A stretch of DNA of 45,177 nucleotides, from the IMG/VR virus record IMGVR_UViG_3300041402_000280, positions 1 to 45,177 of that record; one strand, given 5' to 3'. This stretch comes from a virus. Below, piece after piece: positions 9,085 through 17,571 of this stretch. Under the pieces are notes generated by a model. It ran no database searches. It was given only the letters and a program-made list of their open reading frames with translations, and was not told the DNA's origin. Position numbers and translations under genes: made by a program. Within the stretch, counting starts at the first letter, position 1. The number at the start of each line of letters is the position of its first letter.

Positions 9085-10164
9085 TTATTCCTCTGTTTTG
9101 ACAATTGATCTTTTGGCGTTCTTTATCCCTTCATTCATCACTTCAGTTGCTATCTTCGCCACTTCACGCGGGTCAGTGTTCGGGATTGTGAAAGTATTTC
9201 GAACCGTTATTGTGTCGCCTGATTTACCAGGAGTAGTTTGACCGGGGATAGCTTGGGGCTTTGGATCTAAGAAACCGGAAATGGCACTAAAAACAGAAGT
9301 TGCGGCTGGAAATAGGTCTTTGGAAACCTCTTTAAACGCCCCTTTGTGTTCTTCCTTTGTGGCATTCAACAAATCATTAGTATGACCCAAGATCACATTC
9401 AATCCCTGCCATGCTGGCGTTAAAGTATTGTTTACAGTTTTCCCCAGTTTTTCAAGGGTGTCTTGTGTCTTTGCCCCGGCCTTGTCCACTTCAAGAAGTT
9501 CATCAGGAATCTTTCTTAATTCTTCATTTTGGTCTCTGGCTGATTCTGTGACAATGCCAATGACGGCTTTCAATCTGTTCTGTAATGCAATGCGGCCGCC
9601 GGGGTCGCCGGGGTCAATGGCCGCTTGTTGAAATTCAAGAAATTGTTTTCTGAAAACATCAAACCCAGGAAGATCAAGAAAAGCATCAAAGCCGCCGCCT
9701 TGAATACCGCTCTGAATTTCAGAAATTATGTCAGTGACTTCTTGCCCGGTGATAGCCGCTTGTTTGGCAGAAAATTCAAAAATCTTGGCAAATGATTGAA
9801 TCTGTTTTTCACCCTTGCCAAATACTTTCAGGAAATTAGCGGCAGCAACATCAAATTGGCGTTCGGTTATTACCTTGCTGGCACCTTCCCGTGTTTTATC
9901 AATCTCTTGCTGTATTCGATTGAATTCTTGCCGTAATGCCTTAAAATCAGTCCCGGCCATTCTCTTGAGGTTGAATTCTGCCCTTTCAGCGGTTTGGGAC
10001 ATCTTAAAGAAAGCTTTAGCCCCGGCGGCACCAAGAGAAACACCCATCAGTTTTCCGAGACTGCTAATCCCTTTCTTCATGCCGTCAATCCGCTTGTCAA
10101 CTTGCTTGGCTCCTTTTTCATCAACATCAAAGCCAAAGCGGGCAATCAATTCACGGATAATCAT
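9085..10164 (-). CDS. tape measure protein
   Basis: A 359-residue, mostly helical protein: MIIRELIARFGFDVDEKGAKQ is a common start of tape measure proteins, with a Gly/Ala-rich segment near residues 33-50 and long coiled regions. It is short for a tape measure, so the tail should be short. The start overlaps the stop of the frameshifted chaperone product (ATGA, 10164-10161), which ties it to the tail-assembly cassette. Confidence 0.85.
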   Translation of the reverse strand: MIIRELIARFGFDVDEKGAKQVDKRIDGMKKGISSLGKLMGVSLGAAGAKAFFKMSQTAERAEFNLKRMAGTDFKALRQEFNRIQQEIDKTREGASKVITERQFDVAAANFLKVFGKGEKQIQSFAKIFEFSAKQAAITGQEVTDIISEIQSGIQGGGFDAFLDLPGFDVFRKQFLEFQQAAIDPGDPGGRIALQNRLKAVIGIVTESARDQNEELRKIPDELLEVDKAGAKTQDTLEKLGKTVNNTLTPAWQGLNVILGHTNDLLNATKEEHKGAFKEVSKDLFPAATSVFSAISGFLDPKPQAIPGQTTPGKSGDTITVRNTFTIPNTDPREVAKIATEVMNEGIKNAKRSIVKTEE

Positions 10165-10717
10165 TCTTGGCGCTCCAATTCGTCATCAATCAAAAGATTT
10201 AGGTCAATTATGTCCAACATAGACAAAAGATTTTTTGCTTCATACAGGGTGCAATATCTCCACCGGACAGGGCGAACAAAAAGCGGATGAATCCCCGGGC
10301 CTAAGTGGGGAGTTTTGATAATAGGCCCATAACCGCCGCCGCCTTTTTTTTTATGACATCGAAAAGTTTGTTGTGTTCTAAAATGGCCGTTACCAGATCA
10401 ACAAGTGTTTCATACTCAGCGGCAAATTCGTCTTCATAAGAATCACCGTCGAGATCGGGGGTGATGACACTCAATAGAACAATATCCTTGATAAAAGCCG
10501 GGGTTCCTTCCGCATCAAGCCGATCAAAAAGACCCGCAACAATCCTGCCAATATTGAAGTCAGTGTCAAAAAAATCACGCTTATGGCTTCCAATGCCATT
10601 GGCGGCCCCGGCCACGATATGGGCAAGAACAATGGCCGCCTCAAAACCTTTGGAAGCCGGAAGCGCCTGAATCACAAAAGGCTTTTTATTGATTGTCAAA
10701 GTCTTCTGGCTGATCAT
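10161..10717 (-). CDS. tail assembly chaperone, -1 frameshift product (GT type)
   Basis: The 0-frame gene (10301-10717) ends with a run of nine A at 10352-10344 in the frame A AAA AAG, a classic -1 slippery heptamer, only about 45 bases before its stop. Shifting by -1 continues an open frame through 10300-10161, with residues such as WRYCTLYEAKNLLSM and IDLNLLIDDELERQE. It ends exactly at the tape measure start. Contractile and long-tailed phages make their chaperone pair this way. Nothing else explains the 136-base stretch between the two genes. Confidence 0.8.
10301..10717 (-). CDS. tail assembly chaperone, short form (G type)
   Basis: 138 residues from the ATG at 10717 (MISQKTLTINKKPFVIQALP), which overlaps the stop of the tube gene as TGATG. 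The start at 10768 would run 17 codons into the tube gene. A first part with LTINKKPFVIQALPASKGFEA is typical of small tail chaperones. It lies between the tube and tape measure genes. The C-terminus carries the KKKAAAV slippery region used for frameshifting. Confidence 0.8.
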   Translation of the reverse strand: MISQKTLTINKKPFVIQALPASKGFEAAIVLAHIVAGAANGIGSHKRDFFDTDFNIGRIVAGLFDRLDAEGTPAFIKDIVLLSVITPDLDGDSYEDEFAAEYETLVDLVTAILEHNKLFDVIKKKAAAVMGLLSKLPT

Positions 10718-11145
10718 CAGGCGGCACCCCCAACGTTTGTGTTTAGGTTGCTTGTTCTGATGGCCCAAACCCGGACTTCAACAGATTTGCTGTAAGCGGC
10801 CGGGGCAACTTTCCGGATCCAACTTGTGGCCCCGATATGCAAATCATTTCCCCGGTTATCTTTTACGACAACAGGGAAAACACCATTGCCTGAAAGGGCA
10901 TCAGCTTTGGCCAATCTGGAAAGGATCAGATTTGACCGGCTAGTTTGCAACAGGGTGATGGTGATAGTTCCCCTAAAATCATTAGATAGCACTCTGACAA
11001 CATCGCCATCCGGCCCGGCTTCATCAATGACAGCATCGCTTTCACGTTCAACTTGAATCTTGGCATCAGCAAAACCTTCAAGGACGTTTCCGGCCACACT
11101 GACAGTGACTTCTTTCGGGTCTATTGTGTCAACGTTTTGGGGCAT
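10717..11145 (-). CDS. tail tube protein, DUF3277-like
   Basis: A 142-residue protein with the family pattern DPKEVTVSVAGNVLEGFAD near the start, then LSNDFRGTITITLLQTSRSN and a closing SKSVEVRVWAI strand. DUF3277 proteins form the inner tube of contractile tails. It lies just after the sheath gene, the normal order sheath-tube-chaperone. Confidence 0.85.
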   Translation of the reverse strand: MPQNVDTIDPKEVTVSVAGNVLEGFADAKIQVERESDAVIDEAGPDGDVVRVLSNDFRGTITITLLQTSRSNLILSRLAKADALSGNGVFPVVVKDNRGNDLHIGATSWIRKVAPAAYSKSVEVRVWAIRTSNLNTNVGGAA

Positions 11146-11193
11146 GGTTTAACCTCTTTATTTTATTATGTTTTTGAAAAAAACAGCTGTTAA

Positions 11194-12486
11194 TTATATC
11201 GTTGCGTTGACGGTTATTTCAACGCTATGCACGGCACCGGCAAGCTGACACTCTGCGGTTATTCCAGGGAAGTACCTGGCCACTCTGTCATTGACTTGTT
11301 GGTCAGCAACCTTGGGGATAAGTATCCTGTAAATATCGCCAGAATCGTCAAGAAGCGGCCCTAAAAGGCCATTACGGAAACCAAGATCAAGAACGCTGGC
11401 AATGACCGCTTCAAAAGCTGAAACCCCGGCGTCAGTATAAGGGATTTTTGAACCCTGATCTGATGCCGCTTTCAGGGTTGCCGTTATGGCTTCGCCAATC
11501 CTCGCTTCAAGCCAATCAATCCCACGCTGAATGTCGGTGAACCGGCCACTTGCCATAACACCTTCTTGTGTCGATCCACTGCCACCAAGATTCGTGTAAA
11601 GATTAGCATTTTTGCCCAACGCAATTGATTCTTCTGCCGGGCTCAATGCTGAAGTCGGTGAAACTGTTTGCCCGGCCAGTGTGTGAAATTTCCAAGTTGA
11701 CGAACCTGGGTCAGTTGGCAACAATAACGAGGCCCAAGCGGCTTCAGGGAAAATGTAGTTGGCGAAATAATCAACCGTGTCCGGGCCAGCTTCATCAATG
11801 GCGGTGGTGGCCACGGTGTAGGTATCAGCCGTTGGCACACTTGCAACCGTATTATTGCCATCGATTGAAGCACCTGAAGAACTCGAAAAGGTGACAGGAT
11901 CATTGACAACAAGACCATGGCCAACTTCCGTGATGGTGGCCACGCCACTTGCCACAACATAACCAGCGCCGGTAACGTCTAAACCGCCCTGATGGTGCCA
12001 GGTGTATTGTGTCCGATCATATGCATTGGCTTTCAAGAGGCTGGCAATGTCAGTATCAACAGCCGTCAGAACATCAGCATCTTCATTGCAAGCGCCATAT
12101 ATCTTGCCGTTTGCTTCACACCACGCAGCAATTTCAGATATTTCAGCAGCCAGGCGATAAGTCGAAAGGACTTCGTAAAAATCAGAATCTTCAGCAAGGA
12201 TAAGATCTAAGGCTGATGTCAAAGAGGCATCAGCAACTTCACGCCGTCCAACCTTGATAGATATGGGTTGTCTTTTTTGTCTGAAAATAGCGGCATCGGC
12301 CTTATATACTTTTGTGGTATCGGAAAAATCGGCGGAAATCCCGCCCTTAATATATAGTTTCACCCTTTCGGAGAAAACAGCCGGTTCAATTGGGGCAAAA
12401 ATCAAGGGAGTTCCAAACCCTTCTTGGCTGACCTGTGTATCAGCAACATTAACCGTGACCTTCACAACATCAGAAATTTCAGTCAT
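11194..12486 (-). CDS. tail sheath protein, DUF3383-like
   Basis: A 430-residue protein with DUF3383-type features: VVKVTVNVADTQVSQEGFG at the start, VYKADAAIFRQKRQPISIKVGRR near residues 60-80 and GIDWLEARIGEAI in the C-terminal half. The central part has a small beta-domain with VTFSSSSG and VATTAIDEAG repeats. It forms the contractile outer tube and defines the phage as a myovirus type. The 48-base gap to the tube gene holds only AT-rich leader sequence. Confidence 0.85.
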   Translation of the reverse strand: MTEISDVVKVTVNVADTQVSQEGFGTPLIFAPIEPAVFSERVKLYIKGGISADFSDTTKVYKADAAIFRQKRQPISIKVGRREVADASLTSALDLILAEDSDFYEVLSTYRLAAEISEIAAWCEANGKIYGACNEDADVLTAVDTDIASLLKANAYDRTQYTWHHQGGLDVTGAGYVVASGVATITEVGHGLVVNDPVTFSSSSGASIDGNNTVASVPTADTYTVATTAIDEAGPDTVDYFANYIFPEAAWASLLLPTDPGSSTWKFHTLAGQTVSPTSALSPAEESIALGKNANLYTNLGGSGSTQEGVMASGRFTDIQRGIDWLEARIGEAITATLKAASDQGSKIPYTDAGVSAFEAVIASVLDLGFRNGLLGPLLDDSGDIYRILIPKVADQQVNDRVARYFPGITAECQLAGAVHSVEITVNATI

Positions 12487-12498
12487 TTTTCTAACTCC

Positions 12499-13071
12499 CT
12501 ATTCGTTAATTATTAAGTTGCCGTTTTCTTCTGTCGGGGCTTCTACTGTTTCAACCCAATTGCCGGAAGTGGCGCCATCGTCAAAAGTTTCACCGCTATA
12601 GCTGAAAGTAACATCAGATTGGGCCCGGCGTTCCCACCGTTCACCAAGCTGTTCATCAAGCCTGTTGACCGGCGTTTCTGTTAGTTGGCCAATCTTAGCC
12701 GCCCTGAATAGCTCTTTAACTTCTTCAGTTCCAAGAGCCAACAAAGCATTTTCAAGAATTTCATCAGCTTCAGTGTCGTTGGCTTCTGTGGCCGGATCGG
12801 TAAAAACTTCGATCTGACAAATTAAAAGCCGGGGGCCGGCGGTGATCCTTTGAATCTTTTGAGTTGGAACATCAAAAGTGCTGATCACATCGTCAAACCC
12901 GGTTTTAATGCCGCGATTCAAAATCATCACCGAAGCATATGGCTTAACCAGCCTGGATGCTTCTTGGCTTGAAAAAGCAATCTTATCAACACCAAGGCCT
13001 GAATAAACACCAAGCCATGTTCCGATGGTATTGTAAATCAAACCTCTATCTGTCGTGACTGTAATGGTCAT
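12499..13071 (-). CDS. tail completion / neck protein
   Basis: 190 residues from the ATG at 13071 (MTITVTTDRGLIYNTIG), which overlaps the stop of the previous gene. The longer start at 13125 lies inside that gene. It has a 'PGPRLLICQIEVFTD'-like core strand pattern and an acidic end. In phages with this gene order the protein before the sheath is a tail terminator or completion protein. I do not recognise the family with certainty. Confidence 0.55.
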   Translation of the reverse strand: MTITVTTDRGLIYNTIGTWLGVYSGLGVDKIAFSSQEASRLVKPYASVMILNRGIKTGFDDVISTFDVPTQKIQRITAGPRLLICQIEVFTDPATEANDTEADEILENALLALGTEEVKELFRAAKIGQLTETPVNRLDEQLGERWERRAQSDVTFSYSGETFDDGATSGNWVETVEAPTEENGNLIINE

Positions 13072-13403
13072 ATTGTATCTGAAACCTTTGAGCCTTGACC
13101 TTGATAAAATTCGCCTTCTTCCCAATATATGGCACTTTTTAAACGGTATGAAATGCCACCAACTGTGATTATATCACCGATTAACAAATCATCTGTTGTG
13201 CTCCAAACATTGCGCCAATCGATAGCATTTTGACCAGGCGGCAAATCACGTATTTCCTTTGGTGACAAGGGTTGCACATGTGCTTGGATAGTTGTCGTTG
13301 CCGGTGTTCCTTTTTTTAAATACAACCCATTTTTTACGGTTGCCCCGGGCCGTGATCGCTGGACAGCCTTTTGACGCCTTATGATAACTGATTTTATTGA
13401 CAT
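13068..13403 (-). CDS. head-tail connector-type hypothetical protein
   Basis: A 111-residue basic protein (MSIKSVIIRRQKAVQRS) with a beta-rich second half (DDLLIGDIITVGGISYRL). It sits between the HK97 gp10-like protein and the tail completion protein, overlapping neighbours by a few bases. It most likely acts in the neck as a stopper or minor head-tail protein; the call rests on position. Confidence 0.5.
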   Translation of the reverse strand: MSIKSVIIRRQKAVQRSRPGATVKNGLYLKKGTPATTTIQAHVQPLSPKEIRDLPPGQNAIDWRNVWSTTDDLLIGDIITVGGISYRLKSAIYWEEGEFYQGQGSKVSDTI

Positions 13404-13955
13404 CTATTCCACCACATAACGGATTGAATTCAACAAAGTACCCTTGTCAATCAAAGGATTCTCGGATTTTTTCTTTCTTATAGTTGATGCCTTGTTTGGC
13501 GGGTTTTTCAGTGTGACCATTTTTCTTTTAATATCTGATTCAACTTTTTGGCCAATCAATTCCAGCGCGGCCGATAATGACAGGTTCCCATCAAGCACCC
13601 TTGTCAAAAGAGTTGCCGCAATTTTTTGATATTCCTCTTGGTTTTCATCAATAGTGGTTCGGATAAATGAACGGGCCGGGATTGTGATCTTATGCGGTTT
13701 GGTGAAACCAGCAACCGCCCCACCCCTACTAATTGAAACAAATTTTGCCTTACCATCTTTACCTATAACAAATGGTGTCCCACCGGGGTGATTTATCGTA
13801 GCCCCAAATTCATTGGCCCCGGCAATAATCAAAAGGGTTTGTTCTTCATCGGGATGGACGCCAATTTTGACTTGACTAACATCTTGGCGCAACCGCCGCA
13901 ACATGGCAATCATGCCAAGATCAATATCCCTTATGGTGGCTGTTCCTTTTATCAT
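13404..13955 (-). CDS. neck/tail morphogenesis protein, HK97 gp10-like
   Basis: A 183-residue protein. The middle has VKIGVHPDEEQ, then ANEFGATINHPGGTPFVIG, then PARSFIRTTIDENQEEYQKIAATLL. The PARSFIR segment followed by a long helix and a C-terminal 'KKSENPLIDKGTLLNSI' is the hallmark of phage virion morphogenesis/HK97 gp10-type proteins. Such proteins terminate the tail or act in head-tail joining. Confidence 0.75.
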   Translation of the reverse strand: MIKGTATIRDIDLGMIAMLRRLRQDVSQVKIGVHPDEEQTLLIIAGANEFGATINHPGGTPFVIGKDGKAKFVSISRGGAVAGFTKPHKITIPARSFIRTTIDENQEEYQKIAATLLTRVLDGNLSLSAALELIGQKVESDIKRKMVTLKNPPNKASTIRKKKSENPLIDKGTLLNSIRYVVE

Positions 13956-14389
13956 TAGCCTGAATTTACGTCAAAATTGTTCATGTCTCGATTTTCAACC
14001 AAAACTGAAACGGTCATGTCGTCGGCGGCCGCATCAATGGCTGAGGTGTCATAAAAACGTAACGTCCAGCCAGGCAACATGATCAGTTCCGGGGGGGTTG
14101 GAACCATGATCTGACCATTGACAAAAGCGGCTTCCCTGACAGGGTTTGGTGCAAAATGATATTCTCTGGTTAAGCTTGCGGCCTGGACCGCGCCAGCCAG
14201 TGACCGGAAAACAAGCTTGTCAGATTCATCTTTGACTTCAAGGGCCATCTGACGGTTGCCGACAACAGCGGTGCTTGCCACAGTGATTTGACCATAATAC
14301 AATTTATATCTGCGCCCATCAGGGACAACAAAGGTTTTGTCACTTAAATCCGCTACTTCATCCAGAATGTGCTTGCTTGCCATGGTCAA
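13955..14389 (-). CDS. head-tail junction hypothetical protein
   Basis: A 144-residue beta-rich protein with RYKLYYGQITVASTAVVGNRQ at residues 26-46 and LPGWTLRFYDTSAIDAAADDMTVSV in the second half. The pattern resembles small head-completion or decoration proteins with a jelly-roll character. It lies between the DUF4054-like connector and the gp10-like protein, with a one-base contact to the latter. Family not recognised. Confidence 0.55.
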   Translation of the reverse strand: MTMASKHILDEVADLSDKTFVVPDGRRYKLYYGQITVASTAVVGNRQMALEVKDESDKLVFRSLAGAVQAASLTREYHFAPNPVREAAFVNGQIMVPTPPELIMLPGWTLRFYDTSAIDAAADDMTVSVLVENRDMNNFDVNSG

Positions 14390-14405
14390 TTTCTCCCTTG
14401 ATATT

Positions 14406-14774
14406 TCATACCGTGATGCTTCTTACAGGAACAACAATCTTGTTCAGTAAAACAAGATAGTGAAGCCCGTATTGTGTCGAGCCATAAACAGTTTTCTGGT
14501 TCAAATATGGCAACGTAAATGACTGACTGATCCCGCCGATTGTTTCACTCGAAAGCGGGCCTTGGCCACCAACAGCCTGAAAAGCAAGACTTAACAAATG
14601 GGCGCCAAGATACCGTTGCAGAATTTCAGCCATTGTGCCAAATCGCCCTTCAGGAACAAGAAGGGCAACATCACCCAAGGCTTGCACAACGGCTTTGTCG
14701 GCTGCGTGCAAACCCTGAATGTTACTGTCATCTTGGGCAATGGCCTTGATGTTATCAAGAGTTGTCAGAGCCAT
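14406..14774 (-). CDS. head-tail connector, DUF4054-like
   Basis: A 122-residue protein. The pattern RYLGAHLLSLAFQAVGGQGP (residues 55-74), then SETIGGISQSFTLPY and GSTQYGLHYLVLLNKI, is the conserved core of DUF4054 connector proteins that sit under the portal. It follows the head protein at 14780-15250 by a few bases. Confidence 0.8.
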   Translation of the reverse strand: MALTTLDNIKAIAQDDSNIQGLHAADKAVVQALGDVALLVPEGRFGTMAEILQRYLGAHLLSLAFQAVGGQGPLSSETIGGISQSFTLPYLNQKTVYGSTQYGLHYLVLLNKIVVPVRSITV

Positions 14775-14779
14775 TGTTA

Positions 14780-15250
14780 TCAGTCTTCCTTGCCTTCAGC
14801 GGCTTTTTTTGCAGCAACTTCAAGGGCGTCAATCTGGCTTTCAATTGCTTTCACAAGAGTTGCCCGATTCTGACTCCCTTTTTCATCTGTCAGGTAAACA
14901 TTGAGGGTGGCAATGTCAGCACAAGCATTGACAACTTCAATGCCGTCCTTGACATTCAGTTTGGTGATGTTGGCCAGGCCGTTTTCATTAAGGTTCCCGC
15001 CACCGTTATCACTACCTTTGGCCGGGACAATGGAAACAAGATCATTATCCATCAGATAAAGAATCCCACCTTTAGGGGTTGTTATCTTTTTGCTGTCTCG
15101 CTCGTTTTCAGCAGAGGCAATGATTCTGTCCCACTTATCGGCATCAACAGTGTTAACCCCGGGGTTCAGTCTGACAAGATCACGCGGCCCGGCTGATATG
15201 GTTTCCTGATTTGCCCCTTTGTAATTTACCAGAATTTTTTTATCACTCAT
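14780..15250 (-). CDS. head-associated hypothetical protein
   Basis: A 156-residue protein with a basic N-terminus (MSDKKILVNYKG), a middle part with a glycine-rich linker (GSDNGGG, about residues 80-86) and a helical acidic/lysine end. The first half (GPRDLVRLNPGVNTVDADKWDRI) resembles small proteins found beside phage capsid genes. It is separated from the capsid gene by a hairpin at 15311-15342. Likely a head completion or neck component. Confidence 0.5.
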   Translation of the reverse strand: MSDKKILVNYKGANQETISAGPRDLVRLNPGVNTVDADKWDRIIASAENERDSKKITTPKGGILYLMDNDLVSIVPAKGSDNGGGNLNENGLANITKLNVKDGIEVVNACADIATLNVYLTDEKGSQNRATLVKAIESQIDALEVAAKKAAEGKED

Positions 15251-15310
15251 TTTAGTTGCTCCATTTGTTGTGTTTTATGGCGAAATTGCCAGGGTTAAAC
15301 GTCTTGAGAA

Positions 15311-15342
15311 AAGGCCCGGGCCGGTTGATGTACCCGGGCCTT
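15311..15342 (-). terminator. hairpin after the capsid gene
   Basis: AAGGCCCGGG and CCCGGGCCTT form a 10-base-pair GC-rich stem around a 12-base loop. On the minus strand the stem is followed by TTTTCTC. It lies 26 bases past the stop of the capsid gene. Because the next genes lack a visible promoter, it is likely a partial terminator or mRNA stabiliser that raises capsid message over downstream genes. Confidence 0.6.
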
Positions 15343-15367
15343 GATTCAAACCGTCAAACTATTTTAC

Positions 15368-16369
15368 TTAAATATCGTACAACTTCCGGCATGCCAGCGG
15401 ATAGCGGACAACAACACCAGCGTTTTCAGCTTCAATGTTGGTCAACATTTCCAGATTCCGGCGTTCAGGCGGCAACATTTGCATTTCCATTGGGATCCGG
15501 AGTTCAAGAACTTCCGGGTCCCGTTCGTATGCAAAGGCCATGTCTGATGCACCGGTTCCTGCACCATTCAATTCAACCAACCAAGTAACAAGATCAAGAC
15601 CAAAAGAATTGCCTGGTTTGGTGATGAATTCAAGAATGGTCATATCACTATGTGTTGACCGGGGGACTTGGGCAATGATGTCATAATGTTCAATGTCCAA
15701 CAGCAAGGTGTTTGCCGCCTGAACACCATTGGTGACATCCCTGATGCCGGAAACCAATATAGTGATGTCGGCAATGATTTCATCAGGGGTCTTGTTAACC
15801 CAAAGGCGAGAAGAGGCGCCAGCATTCAATGGTGCCTGGACATTGGGGATGTTGGTATTGTCGAACAGGCCAACAATATTATAAGCGGCTTCACCGTTCC
15901 AAGCAATGTCAGATTCTTTGACCCTGACGGCCCGGCGGGCAGAATCAACTTTCAGCATTTCAAGGGGTACACCGGAAAACTGAGCCCGGCGCATTTCCTT
16001 TGTGGAAAAGCCAAAAGAAGTACCGATTGAATAAACCTTTGCAACATTCTCAGTTGCAAAGACATCGGATCGGGGAAGATCGTCAGCCGGATTGGCAATG
16101 ATCTTGGCCATGCCAACTTTGGAATAAATGTAATACACGATTGAACTGGCACCGGCGCCGTCACGGTTTGAAACCGGGATCAGTTGACGGTACTTCAGTT
16201 CTTTGTACTTGGTCATGTAAAGCCGTGATTCAACGCTTTCAAGCTGGCGTTCAAAGAATACGGCTTCACCGGCATCAAGTTTCATGCGGTGATCTTCCGG
16301 GGCAAGCTGATTCATTTCCCGCATGACGCGGAGTGAATCAGTCACATATCTGGTTTGCTGCTTCTTCAT
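15368..16369 (-). CDS. major capsid protein, DUF2184-like
   Basis: A 333-residue protein. It starts MKKQQTRYVTDSLRVMREMN, with FERQLESVESRLYMTKY near residues 34-50, SDIAWNGEAAYNIVGLFDN near 152-170 and a C-terminal LPPERRNLEMLTNIEAENAGVVVRYP. These are features of DUF2184 proteins, which form the shell of Bcep781-like and related phages. It stands directly after the protease-scaffold and cement-type genes, the expected place. It is followed by a hairpin. Confidence 0.85.
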   Translation of the reverse strand: MKKQQTRYVTDSLRVMREMNQLAPEDHRMKLDAGEAVFFERQLESVESRLYMTKYKELKYRQLIPVSNRDGAGASSIVYYIYSKVGMAKIIANPADDLPRSDVFATENVAKVYSIGTSFGFSTKEMRRAQFSGVPLEMLKVDSARRAVRVKESDIAWNGEAAYNIVGLFDNTNIPNVQAPLNAGASSRLWVNKTPDEIIADITILVSGIRDVTNGVQAANTLLLDIEHYDIIAQVPRSTHSDMTILEFITKPGNSFGLDLVTWLVELNGAGTGASDMAFAYERDPEVLELRIPMEMQMLPPERRNLEMLTNIEAENAGVVVRYPLACRKLYDI

Positions 16370-16421
16370 TGTTTTGATTCTCCCATTAAGGATTAAGGTT
16401 TTAGCCTTTAATTAATTCCCG

Positions 16422-16892
16422 TTAGGGAAGGTTAATGTCGAGTTGGGCCAAGCCGGCGGCGGCGGTGACTGAAACCCAAGTTGCAAACGCGCTGATGTCG
16501 GTTGCCTTGTCGGTGTCAATATCAACGCGGAAATCGCCAGGTAGTTCAGTTGTGGTGGTGGTATGCCGCCAGAAAACCGCAAGGGTCGGATCAACAGCTT
16601 GTTCAGCATAAACCCAAATACGGCCCTTTTTCAGCATGGTGATTGCTTCATCAATTTCATACAAGGCCAACCCGGATGATCTTTGAACAGCCTTTTGGGT
16701 TTGGACAGCAACCCCGGCAAACGCCTGATCAACGGCAGATGGCAGGGCCAGAATCCCCGTGGACAGCATTTGAAGACCAAGGCCAAAAGCGATATCAACA
16801 GCAGAAACTCCGCTAAAAAGATCGTTAGGGCCGGAATCGCCTAAACCACCTTTCAAAGCGGCGGCCGGTTCGTCATAATTAAGTTGCGGCAT
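16422..16892 (-). CDS. capsid decoration/structural protein
   Basis: A 156-residue protein (MPQLNYDEPAAALKGGLGD) with small residues in the first part and a beta-rich second half (GRIWVYAEQAVDPT, PGDFRVDIDTDKA). It lies between the protease-scaffold and capsid genes, where DUF2190-type cement proteins and other head proteins are found. Assigned by position and composition. Confidence 0.6.
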   Translation of the reverse strand: MPQLNYDEPAAALKGGLGDSGPNDLFSGVSAVDIAFGLGLQMLSTGILALPSAVDQAFAGVAVQTQKAVQRSSGLALYEIDEAITMLKKGRIWVYAEQAVDPTLAVFWRHTTTTTELPGDFRVDIDTDKATDISAFATWVSVTAAAGLAQLDINLP

Positions 16893-16950
16893 GGTGTACT
16901 CCCTTTGTTAAATTAAAAAAATTAAGCCTTTTATTTTAAAGCGGCCAAAT

Positions 16951-17571
16951 TTAGACGTTGGCGGCCTGGTCCTCTTTGGTCATCCAAAGATTTTCAGTGT
17001 CTTGTTTGAACTTTGCGGCCGGGGCCAAGGTTTCACCGTTGTCATCTTCATCAAGTTTACCATGCTGGCCGGTTCCGGATGTGGCGGCCGCAAGGGCGGC
17101 AAGGGAAGTCAAACCTTCATTGTCAGCCTTGATCCCGGCAATGATGCTATCATAACGGCCTTGAACATAACCGGCGCTTGAAAGATCATCGGCTTTCAGA
17201 TCAGGATTCTTGAACAGAACAATCTTCTTCTTGATTCCGTCACTATCAACATCATCAAGCTTGTCAGTAACGCCGATATGGGCGGCAACGCCAAGAACAT
17301 CGGCCCGATCAGCGACCATGGCGGCCAGCTTTTCAGGGGGAATGACAGCGTCAATTTTAAGCTGATCCATCTCGCCTTTCAGCGTGTCAGCTTTGGTGGT
17401 CGCAGCATCAAGCTTGGTTTCAAGCCCTCTAATGTGATCAACAGACGAATCAAGTTGATCAAGGATAATGCCAATGGCCTGTTCTGCGCTTTCATCGACT
17501 TCAACTGAAAGGGCGTCAGTTTTGAAAGTGCCGGTTTTGAGTGCAGCCCTTTTGATTTTTACTACTTTCAT
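16951..17571 (-). CDS. possible nested scaffold protein (in-frame internal start)
   Basis: An ATG at 17571 inside the protease-scaffold gene is preceded by AGGAG and AACGAAAAA, the best-spaced ribosome-binding site in the gene. Starting here would give a 206-residue protein (MKVVKIKRAALKTG...) holding the helical scaffold region without the protease domain. Lambda makes its scaffold Nu3 from inside gene C in the same way. Only the site and domain boundary are visible; expression is inferred. Confidence 0.45.
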   Translation of the reverse strand: MKVVKIKRAALKTGTFKTDALSVEVDESAEQAIGIILDQLDSSVDHIRGLETKLDAATTKADTLKGEMDQLKIDAVIPPEKLAAMVADRADVLGVAAHIGVTDKLDDVDSDGIKKKIVLFKNPDLKADDLSSAGYVQGRYDSIIAGIKADNEGLTSLAALAAATSGTGQHGKLDEDDNGETLAPAAKFKQDTENLWMTKEDQAANV

